Assembly (NCBI GenBank): GCA_009776305.1
Contig: WRLY01000002.1
Location: 62,001-126,000 of the forward strand
Source of the DNA: Oscillospiraceae bacterium
GTDB lineage: Bacteria; Bacillota; Clostridia; Oscillospirales; Ruminococcaceae
Reading direction: 5' to 3'
Length of the DNA stretch: 64,000 nt
In this document: positions 1 to 9,204 of the stretch, piece after piece
How the letters are laid out: each line of letters begins with the position of its first letter
How positions within the stretch are numbered: position 1 is the stretch's first letter
Program-made: the position numbers and the translations under genes
The notes under the pieces: model-generated
Told to the model about the DNA's origin: nothing
Seen by the model: the letters and a program-made list of their open reading frames with translations, nothing else
Databases searched by the model: none

Positions 1-139
1 GGTCGAACAGGTTTGCCATTCCCGGTGCTAAAAGCATTGAAAAAGCTACTAATACAATAATCCAAATTGCCGATACGACCCGTTCCCGCCTCAAAATGAA
101 ACGTACCAATTTTCCGGTATTGTCAAAGTTTCCGCGCAT
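1..139 (-). CDS. ABC-2 type transporter permease, N-terminal part only (continues past window start)
   Basis: Reverse-strand translation from CAT at 137-139: MRGNFDNTGKLVRFILRRERVVSAIWIIVLVAFSMLLAPGMANLFD; hydrophobic segment; directly downstream of an ABC ATPase. Confidence 0.7.
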   Translation of the reverse strand, partial: MRGNFDNTGKLVRFILRRERVVSAIWIIVLVAFSMLLAPGMANLFD

Positions 140-141
140 AA

Positions 142-1032
142 CTATTCACCCCCGTTCGACGCATAATGGCGCATAAATAAATCTTCTAACTTAGGCGGTG
201 CGCTTTCAAGTTTTTTAACGCCGTATTTTGATATATAAGATATTATATTGCCCATTTCATTAGAATCCACTTGGAAAGACACAGAGCCTTTATCGGTGAA
301 AACCTCGTGTACGCCTTTGATTTTTTCAAGGTTCTCTATTGTTTTTTCGGTTTCTACGCTCATAATGATTCTGGTCAAATGCCGCAGTTCTCCGAGCGTT
401 CCGGTTTCAACCACTTTTCCCTCGCGGATTATTGCGACCTTGTCGCAAAGCCGCTCAACTTCCTGTAAAATATGACTTGAAAGGAAAATGCTTTTCCCCT
501 GCGTCTTTATTTCGGCGACGCACTCCTGGAAAATCTGCTCCATTAAGGGGTCAAGCCCCGACGTCGGCTCGTCTAAAATATATAAATCGGCGTCAGAGGC
601 AAAAGCAGCTATTAACGCTACTTTTTGGCGGTTGCCCTTTGAATAGGTTCTGCACTTTTTGGAGGGGTCAAGCTCAAATTTTTCAATTAATCTTTCCCGC
701 TTTTCCTTGTTACTTTTTTGCCGCAGACTGACGAATAAATCAATTACCTCCCCGCCCGTGAGGTTTTGCCAAAGATTTACGTCGCCGGGTACATAAGCAA
801 TACGTTTATGTATTTCAACCGCTTTTTTCCATGCGTCCATACCAAACACCGAAGCCGTACCTTCTGTCGCCTGTAAAATCCCCAGCAACACCCTTATGGT
901 TGTGGTTTTTCCCGCGCCGTTAGGTCCTATAAAGCCAAACACTTCTCCCTCTTTTACCTGCAAATTCACCCTGTCAAGGGCGGTGAATTTACCGAATTTC
1001 TTGGTTAGATTACTTGTTTCGAGCATAAACAT
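142..1032 (-). CDS. ABC transporter ATP-binding protein (ABC-2 / drug-export type)
   Basis: Walker A GPNGAGKTTT, signature YSKGNRQKV, Walker B LYILDEPTSGLDP. Confidence 0.93.
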   Translation of the reverse strand: MFMLETSNLTKKFGKFTALDRVNLQVKEGEVFGFIGPNGAGKTTTIRVLLGILQATEGTASVFGMDAWKKAVEIHKRIAYVPGDVNLWQNLTGGEVIDLFVSLRQKSNKEKRERLIEKFELDPSKKCRTYSKGNRQKVALIAAFASDADLYILDEPTSGLDPLMEQIFQECVAEIKTQGKSIFLSSHILQEVERLCDKVAIIREGKVVETGTLGELRHLTRIIMSVETEKTIENLEKIKGVHEVFTDKGSVSFQVDSNEMGNIISYISKYGVKKLESAPPKLEDLFMRHYASNGGE

Positions 1033-1047
1033 GTCAAAACCTCCTTA

Positions 1048-1653
1048 TTATACATATAAATTATTTCTGAAAAGTGCTAAACATTCATCAAATTCCCGCA
1101 TAATCAGCTCCATGTCAACCCTTTGACCTTTCGGCATTTCGTTCATGCGTCCTGTAGTGAAATAAAGCAAGAGCTTGGTGACAAGCATAGGGTCAACCCC
1201 CTCTTTGAACCTTGAAAAATCAATCCCCTCAAAATACGGCTGTACATTGAAATTCAACTCGCTTACTGACATAAACTTTTTAATTTCCGACTCTACCTCC
1301 GGGTCGGTTTCAAAAAACATGCACTCCATGAACGACATCATACCGGGGTACTCACTTATTACCTTGAGTTTTATTTCGGAGATAATTCTGATTCGCTTGA
1401 AAAATTCCGTTTCGCCTTTGTCAAGTCTGCTCATAACGCCGCCCGAAATTGCTTCGGCGCAGAATTCAACTAAATAAAGGTAGAGCTTTTTTTTACTGCC
1501 AAAATAATAAAATACCATAGCTTTTGAAATGCCTGCCGTTGCCGCTATATCTGCCGCCGAGGTTTTTTTATAGCCGTTGCGTCCGAAAGAAGAGAGCGCG
1601 GCGTTGATAATGTTTTGCTGTTTTTCGGACGGCAGGTTAAAAAAATGTTTCAA
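1048..1653 (-). CDS. TetR/AcrR family transcriptional regulator
   Basis: N-terminal HTH (IINAALSSFGRNGYKKTSAADIAATAGISKAMVFYYFGSKKKLYLYL). ORF track starts at 1671, but a GGAGGAGGTGA RBS overlaps those codons, so TTG at 1653 is the more likely start. Confidence 0.9.
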   Translation of the reverse strand: MKHFFNLPSEKQQNIINAALSSFGRNGYKKTSAADIAATAGISKAMVFYYFGSKKKLYLYLVEFCAEAISGGVMSRLDKGETEFFKRIRIISEIKLKVISEYPGMMSFMECMFFETDPEVESEIKKFMSVSELNFNVQPYFEGIDFSRFKEGVDPMLVTKLLLYFTTGRMNEMPKGQRVDMELIMREFDECLALFRNNLYV

Positions 1654-1678
1654 AAAATCACCTCCTCCCAATTAAATC

Positions 1679-1731
1679 AACCGATTCGGTTTATTTGTTA
1701 TCATTATAACATAATAAACCGAATCGGTCAA
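1679..1731 (-). promoter_or_regulatory. tetR promoter flanked by two ACCGAWTCGGT operators
   Basis: Minus strand: TTGACC (1731-1726), 17-nt spacer, TATAAT (1708-1703); ACCGATTCGGT at 1680-1690 and ACCGAATCGGT at 1718-1728. Confidence 0.8.
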
Positions 1732-1763
1732 TGGGGTTTCGGAAAATTTTTCAAAAATATAAA

Positions 1764-2333
1764 TTATATCTTCCACTCAGGCAAAACCCCGAATTCCCTC
1801 AAAACTATCGCCGTCCTCGCGAGCGGCAAGCCCATAACGTTGAAATAATCGCCGCGTATCCCCTTAACCAAAAGTGCGCCTTTTTCCTGTATGCCGTAAG
1901 CGCCCGCCTTGTCAAAAGGTTCGCCGGTTTTTATATAAGAAGTTATTTCATAATCCGAGAGAACATGAAATTCTACCGAGGTGCGCCCGAAAAACGAGCG
2001 GCTTGAAACCCCTTTAAGTATAAAAACGCCGGTGATTACAGTATGCCGTGCACCCGATAAGGCTTTCAGCATACGAAAAGCGTCATCGCAGTTTACAGGC
2101 TTGCCCAATATTTCGCCGCCTGAAACCACTATTGTATCTGCCGCTAAAATTATGCAGTCCGGATTTTTTTCCGCGATTTCAAGCGCCTTAACTTTGGCGA
2201 TTTCGACCGCCGCACGCTCGGGATTTAAAGGCGGCAACATTTCCTCGCCTTCGGCGGGAATTACCTTAAATTTATACCCCGCGCTTTTGAGCAGCTTCTG
2301 TCTGCGGGGAGAATTACTGGCTAAAATCAGCAT
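1764..2333 (-). CDS. maf: Maf family nucleotide pyrophosphatase
   Basis: LILASNSPRRQKLL N-terminus, ADTIVV motif. Confidence 0.95.
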   Translation of the reverse strand: MLILASNSPRRQKLLKSAGYKFKVIPAEGEEMLPPLNPERAAVEIAKVKALEIAEKNPDCIILAADTIVVSGGEILGKPVNCDDAFRMLKALSGARHTVITGVFILKGVSSRSFFGRTSVEFHVLSDYEITSYIKTGEPFDKAGAYGIQEKGALLVKGIRGDYFNVMGLPLARTAIVLREFGVLPEWKI

Positions 2334-2871
2334 TTTTAACCTTATTTCCGAACGCTAGTTTATAGTTGTTTATGCTTTGCTGTATGATTTTGCGGGCTTT
2401 TTTAGCGTCCATGACCTCGTCAACGGCGGTGTTTTTACCTTCAAGCTGTTTATAAACCGAGAAAAAGTGCCGCATTTCCTCAAAAATATGGGACGGCAGG
2501 TCGGTTATATCCTTGTATGAATTGTATGTAGGGTCGTTAAAGGCGATGGCGATTATTTTCTCGTCCATGCTGTCGTTGTCAATCATGTTAATCACGCCAA
2601 TCGGATAACAGTGCACCAATACCATAGGCTGAATCGGCTCGTTGCAGAGAATCAGAACATCTAAAGGGTCGCCGTCGTCGGCGAAAGTTTTGGGGAGAAA
2701 CCCGTAATTCGCGGGGTAGTGGGTGGAGGTATAAAGCACCCGGTCAAGGATTAAAAAACCGCTCTTTTTATCAAGCTCGTACTTTGTTCGCTCTCCCTTT
2801 GAAATTTCGACATAGGCTAAAAAGTCGTCGGGGGTGATTCTGCTTTCATCAATATCGTGCCATACGTTCAT
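2314..2871 (-). CDS. ppa: Inorganic pyrophosphatase, family I
   Basis: YELDKKSGFLILDRVLYTSTHYPANYGFLPKTFADDGDPLDVLIL; likely start MNVWHD at 2871 (track start 2898 adds a leader). Confidence 0.94.
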   Translation of the reverse strand: MNVWHDIDESRITPDDFLAYVEISKGERTKYELDKKSGFLILDRVLYTSTHYPANYGFLPKTFADDGDPLDVLILCNEPIQPMVLVHCYPIGVINMIDNDSMDEKIIAIAFNDPTYNSYKDITDLPSHIFEEMRHFFSVYKQLEGKNTAVDEVMDAKKARKIIQQSINNYKLAFGNKVKNADFSQ

Positions 2872-2992
2872 AATGATGACCATGCCCTTTCTGTGCACAA
2901 AACAACCATGTAGGTTCGCATGGTTTCGTTTTTTCTGTGCTTCTTATTATTTTCTTTCAAACTTTAGTCCTTCGTGTATATGATAATGCTTA

Positions 2993-3478
2993 TTATGCAC
3001 ATCTTGACTTGTACTCACTCTCAATAAGCTTAGTCAAAAAAGGAAGTGTTTCGCTATTTACCTCAAAATAAAAACAACTGTTGCGACACTTTTGATAATG
3101 ATTTTCTCCTATGTAAAAATCATATCCTCCAAGACAGTTTGGGTTACAAGACTGCGTGTTCAAAAGCCGCTTACATGGTGTTGCCTTATCCATTTGCCTA
3201 ATCATAATTTCAGGAATTTCGCTAAAAAGAGCAGTGTAGTCGTTGTGATTATCGGCGTACACGCGGACAATAAGCCCGACCTTGCGAAACAAAAAATTCA
3301 GCACACTCCGCTTTGTTGCCGGGTGAGAATATGAAACGAAAAAACCGCTCGCTTTGGACTCTATTTTTACCTTGTAATTTTCTGTCAAAAACATTGCGTG
3401 AATATTGTTGACAAAATCCTTATAGTTGCCGTCAACTTCTGCAAGAAAGTCACTAAACTGAAATTCTGACTTAGTCAT
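2993..3478 (-). CDS. Hypothetical protein with Cys-rich C-terminal part
   Basis: Intact ORF with RBS (cggagg); CKRLLNTQSCNPNCLGGYDFYIGENHYQKCRNSCFYF; family not recognised. Confidence 0.7.
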   Translation of the reverse strand: MTKSEFQFSDFLAEVDGNYKDFVNNIHAMFLTENYKVKIESKASGFFVSYSHPATKRSVLNFLFRKVGLIVRVYADNHNDYTALFSEIPEIMIRQMDKATPCKRLLNTQSCNPNCLGGYDFYIGENHYQKCRNSCFYFEVNSETLPFLTKLIESEYKSRCA

Positions 3479-3550
3479 TTCAACCTCCGATAATATAAAT
3501 TACCCATATTATACCACATAAAAAAAAATATTTCTATCGCCATTATAGAC

Positions 3551-3586
3551 AAAAAGCGTCCCCGCTTTTTGACGGGGACGCTTTTT
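3551..3586. terminator. Intrinsic terminator, probably bidirectional
   Basis: AAAAAGCGTCCCCG ... CGGGGACGCTTTTT, 14-bp perfect arms with A and T tails. Confidence 0.85.
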
Positions 3587-3598
3587 ATGTTCTTTTGC

Positions 3599-4684
3599 CT
3601 ATTCGGAAAGCTCTTCCAAAACTTTATTATACGCCCTGTGCATTCTTTTAAAGTCCATTCCCTCGGCATAAATCGCCTCGACTTTCAAATGTATATCCTT
3701 TGACGCCGCCATAGTCCTTATGGCTTTTTGTAAAAGCTCGTCAAAAAGCCCGCCGTTATAACTCAATTCCCCGCTGTATTTTTCAAGAATCGCGGGGTCT
3801 GAAAATTCCTCAAGATTTATTTCCTCGCTCAAAGCTTGCTTGGAAATTTCGCCGCTTAACTCATGATACCGGTTAGAGGTTATAAAAGCCGCGTTCAGCG
3901 CGGGAATCAAAAGGTGCTCGGTTTTTTGCGGTTCAAGCGGACTTTTAAAGCTCACGGTGTCCATTCCGAGGAAATTTGCGTATCTTTGCACTAAATCGAA
4001 TAAAGTTTCGGCGGTTCCCGTAACCCCCATACCGTTAATCAGATAGATTTTTTCCGCGGCAAGCGCCGAATGAATAACGCTTTTTATTCCCTCCGGTGTG
4101 ATTGCCGTGGCGAACAGTTTTCTGTCACGGGCATTATGACTGCCAGGCTTAATCCCGTCGAAAAGGCTCAATAATTCAAAAACGCGCTTATTTAAAGCCG
4201 CCTCATTCAGCGTTTGAGCGAAAATATTTTCACTCAATTTATAAATGCCGTATGCCGCGCCTAAGTAACCGTAGGCTCTTTGGTATAAGCCTTTTTTCTC
4301 CGCCAGCATTTGACTTAAATGAGTTTTATTCTGCCTTATATAAGACTTGTCAAGAAAATCCGCCGCGTTAAAAATCTCGTCTGTGGCGGCGGGAATCTGC
4401 GGGTCTGAGGGATGGGGTGCGGTCGCGTCAACCACGGCGATTCCGAGTTTGGGCATACTTACCCCGTCGAGGCTTTCAGCGTCGTTAGAGCAGAAAAAAT
4501 ATTCGGTATAATGTCCCTTTTGCTCAAAAAGCTCGCCTGTTTTTTTGATTAGCGTGCTTTTCCCTGTACCTGAACCGCCCTTTATATAGACTTTTTTGTT
4601 TGTTTTTTCAAGCGTAATTATATGGTCGAAATAGCTGAAAAATCCGTCGGGCGTATTAGCCCCCGCGAAATAATTTCGTGACAT
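3599..4684 (-). CDS. P-loop ATPase (PRK06851-like)
   Basis: Walker A KGGSGTGKSTLIKK near N-terminus; overall resemblance to PRK06851-type ATPases, from memory. Confidence 0.7.
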   Translation of the reverse strand: MSRNYFAGANTPDGFFSYFDHIITLEKTNKKVYIKGGSGTGKSTLIKKTGELFEQKGHYTEYFFCSNDAESLDGVSMPKLGIAVVDATAPHPSDPQIPAATDEIFNAADFLDKSYIRQNKTHLSQMLAEKKGLYQRAYGYLGAAYGIYKLSENIFAQTLNEAALNKRVFELLSLFDGIKPGSHNARDRKLFATAITPEGIKSVIHSALAAEKIYLINGMGVTGTAETLFDLVQRYANFLGMDTVSFKSPLEPQKTEHLLIPALNAAFITSNRYHELSGEISKQALSEEINLEEFSDPAILEKYSGELSYNGGLFDELLQKAIRTMAASKDIHLKVEAIYAEGMDFKRMHRAYNKVLEELSE

Positions 4685-4691
4685 GATGTGT

Positions 4692-4737
4692 TTCCCCCTT
4701 GATTCAATATAATTAATTATATTGAATCAAGGGGGAA
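4692..4737. repeat. 46-bp perfect palindrome
   Basis: TTCCCCCTTGATTCAATATAATTAATTATATTGAATCAAGGGGGAA checked base by base. Confidence 0.95.
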
Positions 4738-4755
4738 TTTATGTAGGGTGGGGTT

Positions 4756-5625
4756 TTAATCGGCTGTAACGGGCATCCAAATTTCCCAAACGGAAACGCC
4801 GTCGTCGGCGCCGACCGGGAGTACTTCAAGGTGTGGAGCAGTTTCGTCGCGCTTATAGTTGCTTGACGGAAACCATTCGGTTAAAATTCTTGCGTATGCG
4901 GAATCGTATGTTTCGCATATACGTCCTTCAATCGTAAACACCACCCATGTCGAGGCGGGTACGTCTTTAAAAACCAATTTTAACCCGTCCGGCCTTTGAC
5001 CTTTATACTCCGTACCGATAACCACGGGAGCTTTGCCGTCAACCGACTCGAAATCATACACGCTTACCTGTCTGAATGGCTCGGTGTAATATTGGCTCAT
5101 TTTAGGGTAATAATTGTCGAAATACTCTTTCACGACAGACGGCATACCGTCTACGAGTTCGCCCTGGATATAGCCCGATAGCCCCATAACCCTAAAGTCT
5201 TCTTTCTTCTCAATTCTGAAATTCATTTCTTCAACTCCTTTTATAGTGAGTGCGAAGCTGATTGCGGGATAGGTTTTTAAAGATACACTTGTTTTACGGG
5301 CGGATAAAGGCGTTGTCCCGTGTAATTCTTTAAACGCCCTGGTGAACGCCGCCGGTGATTCATAACAGTATTTCAAAGCTACGTCGATTATTTTTTCACT
5401 GCCGTTTTGAATGTCGAAAACGGCTTGCGATAATCTTCTTCGGCGAATATACTCTGAAACAGACATTCCCGCCATGAATGAGAATATACGCGAAAATTCA
5501 TAGACCGAGCAACCCACGATACGCGACAGCGATTCAAATTGTATTTGCTGCGTTAAATTTTCCTCGATATATTGAACGACATTGTTCATGCCTTTAAGCC
5601 AATCCATGCAATCCCCTCCTCTCAT
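4756..5625 (-). CDS. AraC family regulator with GyrI-like effector-binding domain
   Basis: Two HTH segments at the N-terminus (YIRRRRLSQAVFDIQNG, ESPAAFTRAFKELHGTTPLSARK); C-terminal GyrI-like domain. Confidence 0.88.
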   Translation of the reverse strand: MRGGDCMDWLKGMNNVVQYIEENLTQQIQFESLSRIVGCSVYEFSRIFSFMAGMSVSEYIRRRRLSQAVFDIQNGSEKIIDVALKYCYESPAAFTRAFKELHGTTPLSARKTSVSLKTYPAISFALTIKGVEEMNFRIEKKEDFRVMGLSGYIQGELVDGMPSVVKEYFDNYYPKMSQYYTEPFRQVSVYDFESVDGKAPVVIGTEYKGQRPDGLKLVFKDVPASTWVVFTIEGRICETYDSAYARILTEWFPSSNYKRDETAPHLEVLPVGADDGVSVWEIWMPVTAD

Positions 5626-5768
5626 TTATAATGATAAAGCAATTAAGAATATATTTCTTTGCATTTGTTGCTGTATTCGGTCAAGTACAGACGGCAATCT
5701 GCCGGGCGGGGCGGCTTATGCCGTTATGCCGTAGGAAACCCGTTTGGAATCTTCCCTGCATTTATTCT

Positions 5769-6143
5769 CTATACTTTTTTTAATATCAGTCCCGCTAAAA
5801 ACATTCCCAGCACGACGGCGGACAGACTTAACGCCAAATTCAATAAAACATTTAACCCGCATAACAAATATCTGCCGTCGCTGAATAAATTCACGGTTTC
5901 AAGGCTGAAAGCGGAAAAAGTGCTCAATCCGCCGAGTAAGCCGGTTACAAAAAACAGTTTGGTACGCGGTGAAAAAACACCGAGACCAATGATAAAACCG
6001 ATTGCGCTTCCCGCAATAACGTTTGAAAGTAATGTACCGATAGGGAATTCAATTCCCAAATAGACAGTTACTTTAGTAAGTGCGAACCGTAAGCATGAAC
6101 CGATAAAGCCGCCCATTCCCACAAATAAAAAATCTATAATCAT
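5769..6143 (-). CDS. crcB: Fluoride ion channel CrcB/Fluc
   Basis: GGFIGSCLRF ... FPIGTLLSNVIAGSAIGF ... TKLFFVTGLLGGLSTFSAFSLE. Confidence 0.93.
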   Translation of the reverse strand: MIIDFLFVGMGGFIGSCLRFALTKVTVYLGIEFPIGTLLSNVIAGSAIGFIIGLGVFSPRTKLFFVTGLLGGLSTFSAFSLETVNLFSDGRYLLCGLNVLLNLALSLSAVVLGMFLAGLILKKV

Positions 6144-6174
6144 ATTTTCACCGCCCTTTCAGGAATATTAATTG

Positions 6175-6209
6175 TTTCCCCGCGTTTGATTTCATCAAAC
6201 GCGGGGAAA
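6175..6209. terminator. Intergenic strong hairpin, likely terminator after GH43
   Basis: TTTCCCCGCGTTTGAT ttc ATCAAACGCGGGGAAA, 16-bp perfect arms. Confidence 0.7.
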
Positions 6210-6219
6210 ATTTTTAATT

Positions 6220-7209
6220 TTAATCATCATAAGGTTTCATAGTCTGAATCGTGCCGTCATCATTATATTTAATTTCTCTGAACATAATACAACGCAGAGG
6301 AGTAGCACCGCCGGACAGGGAACTGTCGTGATAAAATAAATACCACTTACCCTTGAACTCAACAATTGACTGATGGGTCGTCCAACCGATAACCGGCTCT
6401 AAAATCCTGCCGCCGTAGGTGAAAGGTCCTTTCGGGCTGTCGCTTATGGCATAGCAAAGGAAATGGGTGTCACCTGTGGAATAGGACAGATAATACTTGC
6501 CGTTGTATTTATGCACCCAAGGCGCTTCAAAAAACCTTCTGTCAGTATCGCCCGCTTTTATGAAACTGCCGTCTTTATCAAGCATTTTGCTTTCTTTAAG
6601 CGGCTCTTTTAAAGTCAGCATATCATCGTTCATCTCGGCAATAAGTACCCCAAGCGCAGGCTGGTCCCCCGAAGGGCTGTCAGTTCCCGCTTCGGGATTA
6701 AATGTACCGGTCTGCCATTTTTCAAGCTGTCCGCCCCAAAGTCCGCCGACATACATATAAGCTCTGCCGTCGTCGTCAATAAAAACTGCGGGGTCGATGC
6801 TAAAAGTACCGGGAATGTAATTCGGCTCAGGTTTGAAAGGTCCTGAGGGTTTGTCGCTTGTGGCGGCACCTATGCGGAAAATGCCTTCCTTATCCTTAGC
6901 AGGGAAGTAGAAGTAGTATTTGCCATTTTTATAAGCGGCGTCGGGAGCCCACATCTGCTCGCTCGCCCACGGAACGTCTTTTATGTGGATAGCCTCCCCG
7001 TGGTCGATACAAGGCGCGTCTATATCGTCCATAGATAAGACGTGATAATCCTCCATTTTGAAATGGTCGCCGGAACCGTCGTCAGGTTTATCGTTCCCAA
7101 GGTCATGGGAGGGATAGATGTAAAGCTTGCCTTCAAAGACGTGCGCCGAGGGGTCGGCGGTATAAATATGCGTAACTAAAGGGGTTTTGGGCTTAGAGTT
7201 CTTTTCCAT
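6220..7209 (-). CDS. Glycoside hydrolase family 43 protein
   Basis: ADPSAHVFEGKLYIYPSHD, WAPDAAYKNGKYYFYFP, SIDPAVFIDDDGRAYMYVGG. Confidence 0.9.
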   Translation of the reverse strand: MEKNSKPKTPLVTHIYTADPSAHVFEGKLYIYPSHDLGNDKPDDGSGDHFKMEDYHVLSMDDIDAPCIDHGEAIHIKDVPWASEQMWAPDAAYKNGKYYFYFPAKDKEGIFRIGAATSDKPSGPFKPEPNYIPGTFSIDPAVFIDDDGRAYMYVGGLWGGQLEKWQTGTFNPEAGTDSPSGDQPALGVLIAEMNDDMLTLKEPLKESKMLDKDGSFIKAGDTDRRFFEAPWVHKYNGKYYLSYSTGDTHFLCYAISDSPKGPFTYGGRILEPVIGWTTHQSIVEFKGKWYLFYHDSSLSGGATPLRCIMFREIKYNDDGTIQTMKPYDD

Positions 7210-7266
7210 AGCACTTCCTCCGTTATGATTTTATAAATTTTATTGTACCATAATAAAGCCGTAAAG

Positions 7267-7872
7267 TCAAACATGTTTTAGGAAAACTTTTCTTTTAACA
7301 AAAAGGTTTATTTTTTCAATTTCTCTGCAATTTTCACCGTCAAAGCTCATTTTAACCGCCCACGGCATTAAATCGACAATTGCCATGAAATCTTTATATC
7401 CGTATGTATTGTCATAATAATTAATAATTGTTGATAAAGCTGTGGCGTGAGTGCCTATTGCTATATTTTTGCCGTTATATTTTGCTAAAGCTTGTCTTAG
7501 AGCGGCAATATTTCGGATTTGAACCTCCGATAAGCTTTCGCCGCCGTATAATTTATAGTCAAAATCAGCCCACTGCCGTTCAATTAAAGTAAAAAAATCG
7601 GGCTGGCTTAACCATTCGTCTCCCCATTTGTGTTCTTTAAAATTTTCGATTATTTCTGTTTTAAGCTTGTTTCTCTGTGCGAAATCCGACACAGTATCCA
7701 CTGCCCGCCTGAAGGGGCTTGAAAGCACGGCATTAATACTCTTATCGCTTAAAAATTCTGTTACAAAACGGCAATCGGCAAGTCCTTTTTGGGTTAGGGG
7801 GCGGGCGACTTCGTCGCGGACGGAATAGTCGGACTCGGCGTGACGGATAAAATATACTGTTGTTAATTGCAT
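7267..7872 (-). CDS. Histidine phosphatase (phosphoglycerate mutase-like) family protein
   Basis: FIRHAESDY (RHG-like) and GGESLSEV; THATAL. Confidence 0.9.
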   Translation of the reverse strand: MQLTTVYFIRHAESDYSVRDEVARPLTQKGLADCRFVTEFLSDKSINAVLSSPFRRAVDTVSDFAQRNKLKTEIIENFKEHKWGDEWLSQPDFFTLIERQWADFDYKLYGGESLSEVQIRNIAALRQALAKYNGKNIAIGTHATALSTIINYYDNTYGYKDFMAIVDLMPWAVKMSFDGENCREIEKINLFVKRKVFLKHV

Positions 7873-7897
7873 TTTCCCCTCCGTTAAAAAGAATCTC

Positions 7898-8578
7898 TTA
7901 TTTGTTATCTGTTAATAAATCCGGTCTTTTCTCCTCTGTAACTTTAAGGCTTTGCTCTTTTTTCCATTTTTCAATATTAGCGTGATGCCCTGAAATAAGC
8001 ACTTCAGGGACTTTTTCCCCGCGCCAGACTTCGGGGCGGGTGTACTGCGGGTATTCTAAAAGTCCGTTATAATGACTTTCTTCGGTGAAAGCGTCCTCGT
8101 TCGGCAAAACGCCGTCCTGAAACCTTGCCACAGCATCAGTCAGAATCAGCGCGGGCAATTCCCCGCCTGTGACGACGTAATCCCCTATTGAAATTTCCTC
8201 AAAGCTTAATTGGTCCAAAACCCGCCTGTCTACCCCCTCGTAATGCCCGCAAAGAATAATCAGTCTTTCTTCTTTTGCAAGCTCTTTTACAAGGCTTTGA
8301 TTGAGGACTTTCCCTTGCGGCGACATGAAAATCAGGCGGGGGTTTTCATTCCCCGCTACGCTTACTGTACAATCATAAACAGGTTGCGACTGCATAACCA
8401 TACCCGTACCGCCACCGTAAGCCTTATCGTCCACACGGCGGTGCTTATCAGTAGTATAATCGCGGATATTATGGCAGTTTATGTCAAGGAAACCGGCTTT
8501 CCGCGCCCGTCCGATTATACTTGCACTTAAATAATTTTCGCACATTTCAGGGAAAAGGGTTAATATGTCGATTTTCAT
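7898..8578 (-). CDS. trmD: tRNA (guanine-N1)-methyltransferase TrmD
   Basis: [33 protein letters not shown]-type [26 protein letters not shown]; real start likely 8578 rather than 8623. Confidence 0.96.
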   Translation of the reverse strand: MKIDILTLFPEMCENYLSASIIGRARKAGFLDINCHNIRDYTTDKHRRVDDKAYGGGTGMVMQSQPVYDCTVSVAGNENPRLIFMSPQGKVLNQSLVKELAKEERLIILCGHYEGVDRRVLDQLSFEEISIGDYVVTGGELPALILTDAVARFQDGVLPNEDAFTEESHYNGLLEYPQYTRPEVWRGEKVPEVLISGHHANIEKWKKEQSLKVTEEKRPDLLTDNK

Positions 8579-8667
8579 GTTTATCACCATGCCTTTCCGA
8601 ACAAACGTGCTATGAAAGTACATTTTCCCAATTACCGAGGATTTACTTTCAAACTTTTAACATTATC

Positions 8668-8702
8668 AGAGCTGTCCGCCGACTTTGTTCACGGACAGCT
8701 CT
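8668..8702 (-). terminator. rimM-trmD intergenic hairpin (terminator or processing site)
   Basis: AGAGCTGTCCG ... CGGACAGCTCT, 11-bp perfect arms starting at the rimM stop; no clear U tract. Confidence 0.55.
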
Positions 8703-9204
8703 ATTCAAATAAACCGTCAAGCGGTTTTATTAAAATTTTCCTTTCGCCTAAGTCAACATCTATCAAAACCTCGGGGATTGACGGGAAAAGCAGTTGTTTT
8801 CCCTCATCCGTTCGTATTGAATAAACATCGGTGGGGGCGTTTTGCAGTATTTCTTCCACAGCACCGTATTTGATGCCGCTGTCGGCGTCGAAAACCTCTA
8901 AGCCGATTAAATCTTTTATGAACCACACATTTTGGTCTAATTCAACGTCGCCGCGGTCAATATAAATCAGCTTCCCCGTAAGTTTCTGTGCAAGTTCAAC
9001 AGTATCTACGCCGGGTAGTCCTATGATGAGCATATTTTTGCTTAACCTGCAGGACGTAAGCTTTACCGGCATTTTTTCCTCGCCGAGGTATAAAACGTCA
9101 AACTGTTCAGGCTCATAAGGGTCGTCGCAGTAATATTTCGCTCGCATTTCCCCTTTGAGACCGTGCGGCTTTGTGATTTCGAGAATTTCAAGATATTTTT
9201 CCAT
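8701..9204 (-). CDS. rimM: Ribosome maturation factor RimM
   Basis: ITKPHGLKGEMRAKYYCDDPYE, next to trmD. Confidence 0.94.
   Translation of the reverse strand: MEKYLEILEITKPHGLKGEMRAKYYCDDPYEPEQFDVLYLGEEKMPVKLTSCRLSKNMLIIGLPGVDTVELAQKLTGKLIYIDRGDVELDQNVWFIKDLIGLEVFDADSGIKYGAVEEILQNAPTDVYSIRTDEGKQLLFPSIPEVLIDVDLGERKILIKPLDGLFE

Noticed and set aside
248-731. Plus-strand ORFs of 60-130 aa opposite the ABC ATPase, and the many similar overlapping ORFs listed through the window
   Set aside because: They are antisense to or out of frame with clearly conserved genes, have no recognisable domains and mirror the composition of the real gene; treated as shadow ORFs.
5626-6219. Fluoride riboswitch (crcB motif) upstream of crcB
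   Set aside because: The upstream region on the minus strand is a short gap with a GC-rich hairpin near the GH43 stop; I could not match the riboswitch core.
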